This document shows, piece after piece, positions 27,798-36,663 of a DNA stretch of 64,000 nucleotides. Positions within the stretch are counted from its first letter, which is position 1, and every line of letters starts with the position of its first letter. The DNA is from TH-plancto1 sp043777375 (GTDB taxonomy: Bacteria; Planctomycetota; Planctomycetia; Planctomycetales; Planctomycetaceae). The stretch spans positions 21,392 to 85,391 of the forward strand of contig JAYWHX010000184.1 in NCBI GenBank assembly GCA_043777375.1, given 5' to 3'. The position numbers and the translations under genes are program-made. The notes below the pieces were generated by a model. It was not told the DNA's origin. It saw only the letters and a list, made by a program, of their open reading frames with translations, and searched no databases.

Positions 27798-28511
27798 ATG
27801 ATCGATCTCCTTCTCGTTTTGATTTTCGCGGGTGTCACTTGGGCCGTCGCCGGCGAAGGCCCCTGGGGGGCTGGCCTGGTCCTTGTCAGTGTCGTCCTTT
27901 CGGGACTGCTGGCCATGAATCTCTTCGAGCCCGCAGCTGAGATGTTGCAGGGAGTCTTGGGCTCGTACGAGTGGCAACACCGTGTGGACATCATCGCTTT
28001 CCTCGGGCTGTTCTCCCTCGGTGTCTGGGGACTGCGCGAAGCCACTGAACGAATCATGCCCACAACCGCTGATGTGGCCGGGTTGGTCTACGAACTGCGC
28101 TGGGCCTTCGGAGCTGCAACCGGATATGCAATGGTCGCCATTCTGCTGACAGCTCTGCACACAGCTCCATTAAGCCGGGAGTTTATCGGCTTTAGCCCGG
28201 AACGGAATAATCTGTTCGATGCGGCCGCACCAGACAGACAGTGGCTCGGCTTCACTCAATATGTCAGCGAGCGAGTCCTTCGATCCGGTTCCACGGGTCC
28301 GTTTTTCGATGGGGCTCAGTTACCTTTAATCCCCGAAGATCCCAGCACGATCCAAGTGTTGACCTCATTCCCGATTCGGTATGCCCAAAGGCGCGAACTG
28401 TTCTCGGGTTCGGTGGTCGGGTCCGCAGGTCCCACGTCGACTTCCGGCCCGCCGACCTCTGCTCCTCCGCCGACGCCCTCGCCCTCTGGCGGTGGAGCTT
28501 CCGGCTTCTAA
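27798..28511 (+). CDS. CvpA-like (colicin V production family) membrane protein
   Basis: 237 residues, starting two bases after the ATPase stop, so co-translated. Four hydrophobic segments (IDLLLVLIFAGVTWAVAG, GAGLVLVSVVLSGLLAMNLF, DIIAFLGLFSLGVWGL, AFGAATGYAMVAILLTALH) show the order typical of CvpA-family proteins (PF02674-like), with the short DIIAFLGLFSLGVWGLREATERI after them. The last 35 residues are a Pro/Ser/Thr/Gly linker (PTSTSGPPTSAPPPTPSPSG), probably disordered. CvpA in other bacteria supports envelope integrity; here the tight coupling to the ATPase suggests a shared function. Confidence 0.75.
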   Translation: MIDLLLVLIFAGVTWAVAGEGPWGAGLVLVSVVLSGLLAMNLFEPAAEMLQGVLGSYEWQHRVDIIAFLGLFSLGVWGLREATERIMPTTADVAGLVYELRWAFGAATGYAMVAILLTALHTAPLSREFIGFSPERNNLFDAAAPDRQWLGFTQYVSERVLRSGSTGPFFDGAQLPLIPEDPSTIQVLTSFPIRYAQRRELFSGSVVGSAGPTSTSGPPTSAPPPTPSPSGGGASGF

Positions 28512-28589
28512 GACCTTGCCGTTCCGTGGTTGCCTGGTCACCCTCGCACACTCACTGACTGTTTCTCTCCTCTCACCACAGAATCACCC

Positions 28590-28904
28590 ATGCTGGCGCA
28601 CAACGTCTACTTCACTCTCGAAGATCCTTCCCCGGCCAAGATCGAAGAACTGGTCGCCGCCTGTCACAAGTATCTGAAAGATCCCCAAGACCATCCCGGT
28701 CTGGTGTTTTTTGCTGCGGGCACCGTCGTCAATGAATTGGCTCGCCCCGTGAATGACCGCATGTTTCATGTGGCCTTGCATGTCGTCTTTCAGGATAAGC
28801 ACTCCCACGATCTGTACCAGGTCGCTCCTCCGCACTTAAAGTTCATCGAACTGCACAAGCCCAGCTGGCGCAATGTCCGAGTGTTCGACTCCTACGTCAG
28901 TTAG
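28590..28904 (+). CDS. Dabb family (stress-responsive A/B barrel) protein
   Basis: 104 residues from ATG at 28590. The sequence starts MLAHNVYFTLEDPSPAKIEELV, the typical Dabb opening (H-x-V-x-F). HPGLVFFAAGTVVNEL, DRMFHVALHVVFQDKHSHDLYQVAPPHLKFIE then gives the second half of a dimeric alpha/beta ferredoxin-like barrel. Functions in the family are diverse and mostly unknown (stress response, some cyclases). Cytoplasmic, no signal peptide. Lies between the CvpA-like and GH5 genes on the same strand. Confidence 0.88.
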   Translation: MLAHNVYFTLEDPSPAKIEELVAACHKYLKDPQDHPGLVFFAAGTVVNELARPVNDRMFHVALHVVFQDKHSHDLYQVAPPHLKFIELHKPSWRNVRVFDSYVS

Positions 28905-28950
28905 CTCCTTCTGGCGTTCCCGTCCTGAGAAATTGATCCCTGGCGGTCTG

Positions 28951-30612
28951 ATGAGAACTCCTGCGCGCTGTCTCCGTGTCCTCATGTTTCTGGTCGCGTT
29001 CTTCGGGGTCGCCCACGGCGAAAACCCTGTCAAGCTGGCCACTGAAGGACGAATTGACCTCATCCCCGATGACCAGGTCGGGCGCCTCATCGATGGTCGC
29101 GTGTCGAGCGGACGCGGGCAGATCGGGAGGATGAGTTGGCTTCCCGCTGACCGGCAGGACCGCGGATATACGTCCTCACTGACCTCCACGCACCGCAGCT
29201 GGAGGACGTTCGAGCTGACCTTTACTCCGGAGAAATCAGGAACCGTCCTGCTGACCCTGATGGGGCCGTGGGCTTTTGCGGGTGACAACAACCTCTACCG
29301 AGAGGAATTAGAGTGGGATGCTCTTACCGCGTCCGGAACTCAGCTCGATAACGGCGGCTTTGAGACTCCGACTGGCTGGCAACTGCAAGGGGGATCGATT
29401 GCCACGGCAACCGCAGATCGCCCAGCCGTCGACGGACAGAAAGTGGCGCGCTCGTGGCATAACGCACGCGTATCCGTACCGCTCATAGTCCGGGCTGGTG
29501 AGGTCGTCACACTTAAGGGGCAAGTGCGGTCAGTTCGACCCGCAGATTTCGAGGAGATGCCGCGGATTTTATCCCGCGACACGGCAGCGCATCGCCACAT
29601 AAAACGCTTTCAACACGGGGTCAATCTGGGAAATTATCTGGAGGCTCCACGCGGACAGAACTGGGGCCACACCTACACCACTCGTGACTTCGAAGAGATC
29701 CACAAGGCAGGTTTTGACCATGTCCGCTTGCCAGTCGGGTGGCAGAACTTCACCGGCCCTGGCCCCGAATTCCGTCTGGAAAACGAGGTTTTTGACAAAG
29801 TGGATTTCCTGATCCACGAAGCATTGCAGCACAAGTTAGCAGTAATCGTTGATGTGCATCACTTCGAGGACTTCACAACCGATCCGGTCGCACACCGGGC
29901 CCGGCTACTGGCGATTTGGCGACAGATCAGTCAGCGGTACTCCCAGCTGCCTGAGACAGTCGCCTTTGAATTACTGAACGAGCCCAAGGACGCTGCGACA
30001 ACGACGATCCTGAATCCGATCTATGCCGAGCTCATCTCCGAGATTCGTAAAGCGAATCACGCTCGGACGATTTTTGTGGGGCCAGGACTGTGGAACCGCG
30101 TCTCAGAACTCAACAGTCTGCAACTGCCTGCCGATGACCAGAATCTCATCGTGACAGTCCACAGCTACGATCCGTTCGAGTTCACTCATCAGGGGGCCAG
30201 TTGGGCCGGACCTGAGATGCAGAAGCTGAAGGGAATTCGCTTTCCCGGACCGCCTGCAACTCCCCTGGAGATTCCGCCTGGACTTTCCCCGGCACTTGCG
30301 GAATGGTTACAGCAGTACAACACGCTGCCCGCAGATCAGAATCCGTGTGGTCCACGCGTGATGCGAGAACTGGCTCACGAAGCACGCGAGTGGTCCGAGT
30401 ATTTCGGTCGGCCGGTCCACTTCGGGGAATTCGGAGCCTATCAGTCGGCGGACGATGTCTCACGCGCGAACTACTGCCGAGAGTTCCGTCAGTCGATTGA
30501 AGCGGCTGGTCTGGGATGGGCGTTGTGGGACTGGAGTGCGGGCTTTCGGTACTGGGACCCAGTCCGCCAGCAGCCCGTGCCGGGGATGCATGAGGCATTA
30601 TTCGGTCGTTGA
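28951..30612 (+). CDS. Secreted glycoside hydrolase family 5 (cellulase-like) protein
   Basis: 553 residues from ATG at 28951, which gives a clean signal peptide (TPARCLRVLMFLVAFFGVAHGE); an in-frame ATG at 28873 would overlap the Dabb gene. Residues about 50-210 form a carbohydrate-binding-like beta-sandwich (WRTFELTFTPEKSGTVLLTLMG, DNGGFETPTGWQLQGG). The catalytic TIM barrel has HGVNLGNYLEAP, GFDHVRLPVGW, VIVDVHHFEDF, the acid/base in FELLNEP (Glu about 344) and the nucleophile in HFGEFGAY (Glu about 493), then GLGWALWDWSAGF. This GH5 pattern fits beta-1,3/1,4-glucan or mannan hydrolysis; specificity is uncertain. Confidence 0.92.
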   Translation: MRTPARCLRVLMFLVAFFGVAHGENPVKLATEGRIDLIPDDQVGRLIDGRVSSGRGQIGRMSWLPADRQDRGYTSSLTSTHRSWRTFELTFTPEKSGTVLLTLMGPWAFAGDNNLYREELEWDALTASGTQLDNGGFETPTGWQLQGGSIATATADRPAVDGQKVARSWHNARVSVPLIVRAGEVVTLKGQVRSVRPADFEEMPRILSRDTAAHRHIKRFQHGVNLGNYLEAPRGQNWGHTYTTRDFEEIHKAGFDHVRLPVGWQNFTGPGPEFRLENEVFDKVDFLIHEALQHKLAVIVDVHHFEDFTTDPVAHRARLLAIWRQISQRYSQLPETVAFELLNEPKDAATTTILNPIYAELISEIRKANHARTIFVGPGLWNRVSELNSLQLPADDQNLIVTVHSYDPFEFTHQGASWAGPEMQKLKGIRFPGPPATPLEIPPGLSPALAEWLQQYNTLPADQNPCGPRVMRELAHEAREWSEYFGRPVHFGEFGAYQSADDVSRANYCREFRQSIEAAGLGWALWDWSAGFRYWDPVRQQPVPGMHEALFGR

Positions 30613-30810
30613 TATGCACCGATTGCCCCATTGACTGCCACAGCAGGCATGACCGGCACCGGCCATACATTTCATACAAAATGTCAAACCGACGTGTTGA
30701 AACACGCACCAGACCACGATGTGAATAAAAAAGCAAACAGGAGGTCCAGGGGCTTGAATTCTCGGACTAGGGTAAAGAGTCGTCAGTCTTGACACTCTCT
30801 CCGAGTTGAC

Positions 30811-31887
30811 ATGCATCGCAAATTCCACTTCCTGCTGATGTTGCTCATCGCACAAGCTGCTTGCTTGGCGGCTGGGCTTGTTGTCCATACACGCCAGCAG
30901 ATGGCTGTGGCGAAGTCTGTCCAGTCTGGATCAGAGCTGGCGCGAGACTCTGTGTTGATTGCGGCTAACGTATTTGTCTGGACCTTTGGGTTGCAGGGCG
31001 CTGTGGCCTGGGTGCTGATTGGGCGGATGCTGGGACGGCACGAGGTCACAGAAAGCCTGTCCCGAGATGAAGTCTATCTACGCACGCAGGAGTTGATTCG
31101 AACACGCGACGCAGTGATCTTTGGACTCGCTAAGCTCGCTGAGTCTCGTGACCCGGAGACGGGGCACCACCTGGAACGCATCGCGGCGTACTCGACCCGT
31201 TTGGCCTCTGCGATCCGGCGTCACCCCAAGTATCACGATGCGATCCCCGCGACCTTCATGCAGTCAATTGGGATCAATTCCGCTCTCCATGATATCGGCA
31301 AAGTGGGGATTCCAGACCATGTGCTACTGAAGCCAGGTCCGCTGACGGAGGAAGAGATCGCCATCATGCGGCACCATCCGCGAATTGGGGCCGATTGCAT
31401 CGAGCAGATTCAACGCCGTCTCGGAGAATCGACCTTCCTGCATCAAGCCCGCGAGATCGCCCTGTATCACCATGAACGCTGGGATGGAAGCGGCTATCCG
31501 TTCGGCATCCACAGCGAAGAGATTCCACTGTCAGCCCGCATCGTGACCATCGCCGATGTGTACGACGCCTTAACCAGCCGCCGAGTCTACAAGGACCCGT
31601 ACTCTCACGCGGTCTCTGTCGAGAAAATCAAGCAAGGTGCCGGTCGTCAATTTGATCCACAACTTGTCGAGATTTTCCTGTCGATTGAATCGCAGTTCGA
31701 AGAGATCGCCATCTCACTGCGGGCACCGGATGAAGAGGGGCCACTCGCTTTGCAGCCATCGGATGATCGATGTGAAGATTTAATCTCTGAAGAGTCCGGC
31801 AATCTGCTGGAGTCATTGGGCGGATTTCAGATTCCTCACCCATCCGTCCGTGCCGTTCCCAACACTGTCATCAACCACGCGGGTTAA
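30811..31887 (+). CDS. Membrane-anchored HD-GYP cyclic-di-GMP phosphodiesterase
   Basis: 358 residues. Two N-terminal membrane segments (about 6-26 and 48-71) bracket a short extracytoplasmic loop. The HD-GYP domain runs from about 100 to 300: HHLERIAAYSTRLA, the HD pair in SALHDIGKVGIPDHVL (His160-Asp161), REIALYHHERWDGSGYP, and PLSARIVTIADVYDALTSRR. The ligands look complete, so it should hydrolyse cyclic di-GMP. About 55 residues after the domain are acidic (DEEGPLALQPSDDRCEDLI). Only two bases separate its stop from the next gene, a degenerate relative. Confidence 0.93.
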   Translation: MHRKFHFLLMLLIAQAACLAAGLVVHTRQQMAVAKSVQSGSELARDSVLIAANVFVWTFGLQGAVAWVLIGRMLGRHEVTESLSRDEVYLRTQELIRTRDAVIFGLAKLAESRDPETGHHLERIAAYSTRLASAIRRHPKYHDAIPATFMQSIGINSALHDIGKVGIPDHVLLKPGPLTEEEIAIMRHHPRIGADCIEQIQRRLGESTFLHQAREIALYHHERWDGSGYPFGIHSEEIPLSARIVTIADVYDALTSRRVYKDPYSHAVSVEKIKQGAGRQFDPQLVEIFLSIESQFEEIAISLRAPDEEGPLALQPSDDRCEDLISEESGNLLESLGGFQIPHPSVRAVPNTVINHAG

Positions 31888-31889
31888 TC

Positions 31890-32846
31890 ATGCTTCAGAC
31901 AAAATGGACACAGTTCTCGGAATACTGTCGAGAGCACTTCCTCGAAGTAATCCTCACTGTAATCGTGCTGGGTTGTTCCAGCTTGCTCACCTCGCTGCCC
32001 GCAGCCAAGGTGGCAGTGCTAAACCTATATTTCCTTCCGGTCGTGCTGGCGGGGTTCTTTCTGGGTCGGTACCGGGCGGGAGCACTGGCTCTGCTTTCCG
32101 CAATCACCGCTGGGATGCTAATCTCCGGCGACCTGAATGGGTTTGCGTCGAGCAATTCACCCGTGATGGTCAGCCTCACCCTCACCGTGTGGGCTGCGGT
32201 TCTCGGATTGACCGCGATCTTGGTCGGTTCACTGAAGGACGATCTCGTCGACAAAGCGTCCGAGGCCCGCGAAGCCCAAGTCGGCGTCGTGGAACTCTTG
32301 TCACGCTACTTGCAGAGCGTGAATCCCCAGCTGGAGAATCGGTCACAACGTGTTGCTCGGATGTGCGAGCAAATCGCACTGAAGCTGCGATTGGAACCAC
32401 GAGAGATCGACAACATTCGCGTCGCCTCGGTCTTAGCCGACATGGAAAACATCGAGATCACGGCTCGCATCGTGCGTAAAGCCGTCGGAGAGTTGAAACC
32501 CGTGGCTGGTCAGCTCGATCAGCAGCGGATCGTGTCCGGTCCCGAACTGGTCCGGTCGCTCGGTGAAGTCCTGTCGGGGGCGTTCCCGCTCGTTGCACCT
32601 TCGATGTCGCATTTCAACGGAAATGATACGACTCCCTTTGGTAGCCGGATTATCCAGGTAGTCCGAGCCTACTGCCGTACACTTGATGAGACCGGCGATG
32701 CTCCCGAGTATGTCATCGCCGAACTGATGACTGACATCGGGGCGACTTATCACCCTGCTGTGCTCCACGCACTGTCAGAGGTCGTGGGGGCGACGCCCGC
32801 TTTTGATGCCCGCCGTGCTCAGTCCCTGGGTATGGCTCACCGGTAA
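31890..32846 (+). CDS. Membrane protein with degenerate HD-GYP-like domain
   Basis: 318 residues. Three or four membrane segments (about 18-40, 45-62, 66-84, 90-110) are followed by a short linker and a region that aligns with HD-GYP in order and spacing but lacks its metal ligands. RSQRVARMCEQIALKL matches the H-x-x-R-V helix, VASVLADMENIEI replaces the HD-bearing ALLHDIGKIGI, GSRIIQVVRAYCRTLD matches ARIVTIADVYDALT, and ATYHPAVLHALSEVV matches RQFDPQLVEIFLS. HD has become AD and the GYP loop is missing, so catalysis is not expected. It is tightly coupled to the active HD-GYP gene; a sensing or regulatory role is the natural inference. Confidence 0.7.
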   Translation: MLQTKWTQFSEYCREHFLEVILTVIVLGCSSLLTSLPAAKVAVLNLYFLPVVLAGFFLGRYRAGALALLSAITAGMLISGDLNGFASSNSPVMVSLTLTVWAAVLGLTAILVGSLKDDLVDKASEAREAQVGVVELLSRYLQSVNPQLENRSQRVARMCEQIALKLRLEPREIDNIRVASVLADMENIEITARIVRKAVGELKPVAGQLDQQRIVSGPELVRSLGEVLSGAFPLVAPSMSHFNGNDTTPFGSRIIQVVRAYCRTLDETGDAPEYVIAELMTDIGATYHPAVLHALSEVVGATPAFDARRAQSLGMAHR

Positions 32847-33483
32847 TGCCGGACGACAAACGCGAACATGGTAGCTTTCAACTTGTTCGCATTGACCTCC
32901 TAAAAACGTGGCCCACACCTTTGGGTTTTCGTGTCCCGGCTTCATCTCGAATATCTTCCAGCCGGTCAAGCGGCAGATGCGATCAGTGAGCCGTAAGCCC
33001 ATCGGGGAAGAGTTGATGATATGGTGAGCGTTTCCGCACAACACACTCAACCGTGACATGCATCGCCGAATGGGGAGCACCAATCCAGTTCACACTGTAA
33101 CGTTGCAAATGCCTGTGGGCTGACGCTGGGGGGACAGGCTATTCCTAAACTGACATGCCCCATCGCGAGGTTGTCGAATCTCAGGAGTTGTTCGGCTTGA
33201 CGGTGATCAAATCGCACTCGGCTGGGGAACTGTCCGAGATGCGGCAGGTGTTGGTGAACGGCGTGTTGTTTTGCGGAAGTGGAGATTCTGGCCACGGGTA
33301 CTCCCAATCAGATTGAGAAGGCCGCGCTGGGCGCAATGCAAACACCGTGAGAGTCAAAGAAGCCAGCGACAGTAGACGGTGAAGAAGTCTTGATAAGTCG
33401 AGTGGTATTGGTGGCTGACAACTGGGATAGGCAGCTAGAATCTGCCGCACCTCATCGCCTCCACCCCACACGAAGGATTCGTC
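32847..33483. other. 637-base gap with no confident gene
   Basis: No ORF here has convincing protein features. A seven-base hairpin (GCGAACA at 32862-32868, TGTTCGC at 32884-32890) follows the degenerate HD-GYP gene and may end its transcript. A 53-codon plus-strand ORF (33155-33316) is listed separately. Larger minus-strand frames across this gap run through the methyltransferase gene and look like shadows. Confidence 0.5.
33155..33316 (+). CDS. Possible small ORF or pseudogene remnant, 53 residues
   Basis: An ATG-started ORF (MPHREVVESQELFGLTVIKS and about 33 more residues, ending GDSGHGYSQSD) lies in an otherwise empty gap. The composition is protein-like but there is no clear ribosome binding site, signal peptide or recognised family. 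It could be the tail of a decayed gene. Confidence 0.2.
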   Translation: MPHREVVESQELFGLTVIKSHSAGELSEMRQVLVNGVLFCGSGDSGHGYSQSD

Positions 33484-34323
33484 GTGCCGCGTCCCCCAGC
33501 TGCTTCGAATGCCAAGTCTACAGCGTCCAAGTCCTCCGGAATCAAAACGGTTACTGGCAGCATTTACGACTACCCAGTGTATTACGATGTGATCTTTGGA
33601 GCGGACTGGAAGAAGGAGACCGACTTCCTGGAAGCGGCGTTCAAGAAGCATGCCCAGCGACCGGTGAAGTCGGTGTTCGAGCCCGCCTGCGGGACGGGAC
33701 GGTTGATGGTCAAGCTGGCGCAGCGGGGCTACAAGGTGGCGGGGAATGACCTGAATCCCAAGGCGATCGACTACTGCAATAAAAAGCTGGGCAAGGCGGG
33801 ATTCCCAGAGACCGGCGTGGTCGGTGACATGTCTGCCTTCCAACTGAAGAAGCCAGTCGATGCGGCGTTCAACCTGATTAACACGGTCCGGCACCTGCCG
33901 ACGGAGAAGCATGCCAAGGATCACTTGAAGTGCATGTCCGAGGCGCTGGCTCCCGGAGGAATTTACCTGCTCGGGCTGCATTTGATGCCCACAGAGGGGA
34001 AGCCGATTCCCAGTGAGACGTGGCTCGCTAAGCGCGGGACGCTGACAGTCTCCTCGTTCATGTGGACGAAGAAGATCGACATTCCGGGCCGCATGGAATA
34101 CCTCGGCATGACGCTCGATGTGCATACGCCGACGAAGCAGCTGAAGATCGAAGACGAGATGCATTACCGGACCTACACAGCTGCTCAAATGAAGACGTTG
34201 ATCGCATCGGTGCCCACACTGGAACTCGTGGAGACGTATGATTTCCTGTGCGAGATCAACGATCCGATCACGATCGGCCCACGGACCGAGGACGTGATCT
34301 ACGTGCTGCGGAAGCGGAAGTAG
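33484..34323 (+). CDS. Class I SAM-dependent methyltransferase
   Basis: 279 residues starting at GTG. The first 25 residues are Ser/Ala/Lys-rich and may be a flexible extension; an internal start is possible. The Rossmann fold is clear: motif I VFEPACGTGRL (about 60-70), the acidic end of strand 2 in VAGNDLNPKAIDYC, GDMSAFQLKKPVDAAFNLINTVRHL (motif IV), and LAPGGIYLLGLHL (motif post). It resembles UbiE/COQ5- and DUF-type small-molecule methyltransferases; the substrate is unknown. Palindromic repeats follow immediately after its stop. Confidence 0.87.
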   Translation: MPRPPAASNAKSTASKSSGIKTVTGSIYDYPVYYDVIFGADWKKETDFLEAAFKKHAQRPVKSVFEPACGTGRLMVKLAQRGYKVAGNDLNPKAIDYCNKKLGKAGFPETGVVGDMSAFQLKKPVDAAFNLINTVRHLPTEKHAKDHLKCMSEALAPGGIYLLGLHLMPTEGKPIPSETWLAKRGTLTVSSFMWTKKIDIPGRMEYLGMTLDVHTPTKQLKIEDEMHYRTYTAAQMKTLIASVPTLELVETYDFLCEINDPITIGPRTEDVIYVLRKRK

Positions 34324-34355
34324 GGTTGGCTGTTGAGCCAGTCCGGTTCTCCGTA

Positions 34356-34523
34356 CGACAGGCAATTCTGCCTGTCGCTACCGAAGCGTAAACGTGGTGA
34401 ACGCCACCGAAGTTCCGGATCGAGACTCACGGCCATTCACGAGTCAATACTCGCTCGGGACAGGCAGGATTGCCTGTCCTACGGCGGGGCAGGGGAAGGG
34501 CGGGCAGATGTGCCCGTCCTACG
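34356..34523. repeat. Three palindromic repeats of the GGACRGGCA/TGCCYGTCC family
   Basis: Three hairpins with nine-base arms and four-base loops: CGACAGGCA-ATTC-TGCCTGTCG at 34356-34377, GGACAGGCA-GGAT-TGCCTGTCC at 34458-34479, and one near 34498-34519 with GATG in the loop, followed by TACGG. A fourth member lies inside the hemX-like gene at 37499-37520. They fill the gap between the methyltransferase and the next gene. Confidence 0.75.
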
Positions 34524-34527
34524 GACT

Positions 34528-35442
34528 ATGGACTTTGCAATTCGTCCCGCATCGACAGGTTGGGAGGCACTCGCCTTGGTCCCCGGCACCGCCATCGGGA
34601 TCTGGGTGTGGTGCAAGCCGCCGCATGCGCCACTTGATTTGATCGTGCGCGTTCCCGCCGAGACGTTTCAAGCGGTGGGGGGAGCCTTGTCGTTGCGGCA
34701 AATCGTGGCCGGAGCGGGGGCGGAAATGGCTCAGGTGCAGAGCCTGACGATTCAAGGGGCATTCATTGACGCAATGGGGGGAGCAAATCCATTGCTCGAT
34801 CATGCAGTGCCGACAACCAGCCCGTGGGTCGAGGTTTCGATCCGGATGCAGGCCGCAGCGGTCTACTCGGTCTGCCCCAGTCTGCCAATTTCACCACCAT
34901 TGGGTCCGGCCGCTTCCATGCCCGCAGCAGGCCATTCCACTGCCTCCCAAGGCAGCGCGGCAGCAATTCAGACTGACTGGATTGCCGTCACCCAAGCCGA
35001 GACTCAGCTGATGTCGCTTCGCAAGCAGTTGGCCACTGTGCAGGGGCGATTGATGTCGTTGAATCGCGATCTCAGTGCGAACGAGAATGTAGCTGCCGAT
35101 AATCTCGATAAGAAGGACTGGCAAGACGCCCGCCGGTGGCTGCGTGACTGTGCGGGGCTGGCCTCACGGTATATCAAGGAGGCCGATACTGGAGTGACCA
35201 GCATGGCCGGAAACAAACGCCGGTTAGAGCAGATGGTGGAGGACGCCAAAGCCGGGCGTCTCAGTCCACCCCAGCTGGCTGCCGCTCAAAACGAGATCGA
35301 AGCCCACCGGAAGACGGTCGTCAACATTCAGAACCAAATGCAGAACGCTCTGCAAGCTGCCAGCCGAGATGGTGAGCAGCGCGCACAGCAAGTCCTGACA
35401 CGAATCGCAGCCAAGGTGCGGGCTCATCGGTCGAAACGATAG
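34528..35442 (+). CDS. Hypothetical coiled-coil protein, 304 residues
   Basis: Started at ATG 34528 because the 65 codons before it in frame only translate the palindromic repeats. I do not recognise the family. Residues 1-130 are a compact alpha/beta-like region (MDFAIRPASTGWEALALVPGT, LDLIVRVPAETFQAVGGALSLRQIVAG) with a Pro/Ala/Ser-rich linker (about 115-150). The second half is strongly helical and probably a coiled coil (AETQLMSLRKQLATVQGRLMSLNRDLS, RRLEQMVEDAKAG, IEAHRKTVVNIQNQMQNALQAASR). No membrane segment or signal peptide. A scaffolding role is possible but unproven. Confidence 0.6.
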   Translation: MDFAIRPASTGWEALALVPGTAIGIWVWCKPPHAPLDLIVRVPAETFQAVGGALSLRQIVAGAGAEMAQVQSLTIQGAFIDAMGGANPLLDHAVPTTSPWVEVSIRMQAAAVYSVCPSLPISPPLGPAASMPAAGHSTASQGSAAAIQTDWIAVTQAETQLMSLRKQLATVQGRLMSLNRDLSANENVAADNLDKKDWQDARRWLRDCAGLASRYIKEADTGVTSMAGNKRRLEQMVEDAKAGRLSPPQLAAAQNEIEAHRKTVVNIQNQMQNALQAASRDGEQRAQQVLTRIAAKVRAHRSKR

Positions 35443-35590
35443 CTATGATATTGGCGAGCGTCCGGCGTAAGCCGGATGGTCTTTCTGTCATGCGAGGCAG
35501 AACCAGGGGGCTGACGCCACCCCGCTCGGCGATCCGATCGACTACTTGCGGCCCAAGGACTCGTGAGTGGCGAAACGAGGGCCCAGCATG

Positions 35591-35619
35591 CGGCAGATTT
35601 CTGACGAATTCTGCTACGG
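35591..35619. repeat. Dispersed repeat (GTAGCAGAA family), copy 2, single arm
   Basis: Read on the minus strand it begins CCGTAGCAGAATTCGTCAG, matching the arms at 3170-3221 with about three differences over 29 bases. It lies in the gap before the next SMP-30-like gene and is not part of a coding region. Confidence 0.65.
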
Positions 35620-35676
35620 TGCCGCTCTTGATATACTGAAACATTGCTTTCTTCACCCACCCCGTCGGAGTGACTA

Positions 35677-36588
35677 ATGTCTCGCTTGCTGTTGTCCTGC
35701 CTCGTTTTCTCGCTGCTCTGCTCTGGAAAGATCACTGCTGAGTCGGTCCTCAAAACAATGAAGGTTGGCGTGAAGCCGGAAAGCGTTTGCCGCGGATTTG
35801 GCGGCAAGCTGTTTGTGACGTTGATCAATGGGGATGAACCTGGCGACGGGACGATTGTTTCCGTCGATGGCGAGTCCGTGACAGTGTTTGCCACTGGGTT
35901 CACTAATCCCAAGGGACTCGTCTACGTCGGCGGCTTTCTGATCACAACGGACGAGACCACGTTGTGGAAGATTGCCAAAGACGGCACCACGTCGAAGCTG
36001 GCTGAGGCGAAGGACTTTCCCCAGCCGATTGAGTACCTCAACGATGTTGCGGCGGGTAAAGATGGAGCCTGCGTGTATGTCGCCGAGATGAGTACGCCGA
36101 CTCCCATGTTCGACCCCAGCGGGGATCGCAAGTTGTGGGATCTGAACAGCCCGCAGGCCAATGACCTGCCGAAGAAGGGCTGCATCTACAAGGTCGCCCT
36201 GACCGGGGAAATTACTGTCGCCGTGCCCGCAGGTGATGCCACAATGCGGTTTCCGAACGGTGTCGCTGTCGGTGGGAACAAAGAGAAGGAGCGAGTCTTC
36301 GCGGGCGACTTCTTCGCCGGCGAGATCGTCACATACCAAGATGGGAAGTACCAGATAGTCGCCAGCGGAATGCGCGGACTGGATGGACTGACCGTGACGA
36401 AGGACGCTTTCTACGCTTCCAGCTGGACACAGGGCAAGGTCTGGCGAGTTGATCGCAAGACGAAAGAGTCCAAGGTGATTCATGAGGGGCTGCAATCAGC
36501 TGCGGACTTCTTTTACGACAGCAAGAACAAGCAGCTGGTGATTCCTGACATGCTGGCTGGAACGCTGACATTCCTGCCGATCGAGTAG
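35677..36588 (+). CDS. Secreted SMP-30/gluconolactonase-like beta-propeller protein
   Basis: 303 residues with a signal peptide (SRLLLSCLVFSLLCSGKITAE). Propeller blades show FGGKLFVTLINGDEPGDGTIV, NPKGLVYVGGFLITTDETTL, YLNDVAAGKDGACVYVAE, FPNGVAVGGNKEKERVFAGD and GLDGLTVTKDAFYASSW. This is the SMP-30/LRE arrangement, as in the 5796-6713 gene but with low identity. Several of the family's metal ligands (Asn in NDVAAG and PNGVAV, Asp in GLDGL) are present. Likely periplasmic; substrate unknown. Confidence 0.82.
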   Translation: MSRLLLSCLVFSLLCSGKITAESVLKTMKVGVKPESVCRGFGGKLFVTLINGDEPGDGTIVSVDGESVTVFATGFTNPKGLVYVGGFLITTDETTLWKIAKDGTTSKLAEAKDFPQPIEYLNDVAAGKDGACVYVAEMSTPTPMFDPSGDRKLWDLNSPQANDLPKKGCIYKVALTGEITVAVPAGDATMRFPNGVAVGGNKEKERVFAGDFFAGEIVTYQDGKYQIVASGMRGLDGLTVTKDAFYASSWTQGKVWRVDRKTKESKVIHEGLQSAADFFYDSKNKQLVIPDMLAGTLTFLPIE

Positions 36589-36663
36589 AATTCGGAACCG
36601 TAAGGAGGCCGAGGCGGCTGTCTGTTCCTCCGCTTCGGCCCCTCGCCCCCATGGCCCTCACCG

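Noticed and set aside
33181..34365. 394-residue minus-strand open frame
   Set aside because: Overlaps the clear methyltransferase on the other strand and has a shadow-like composition.
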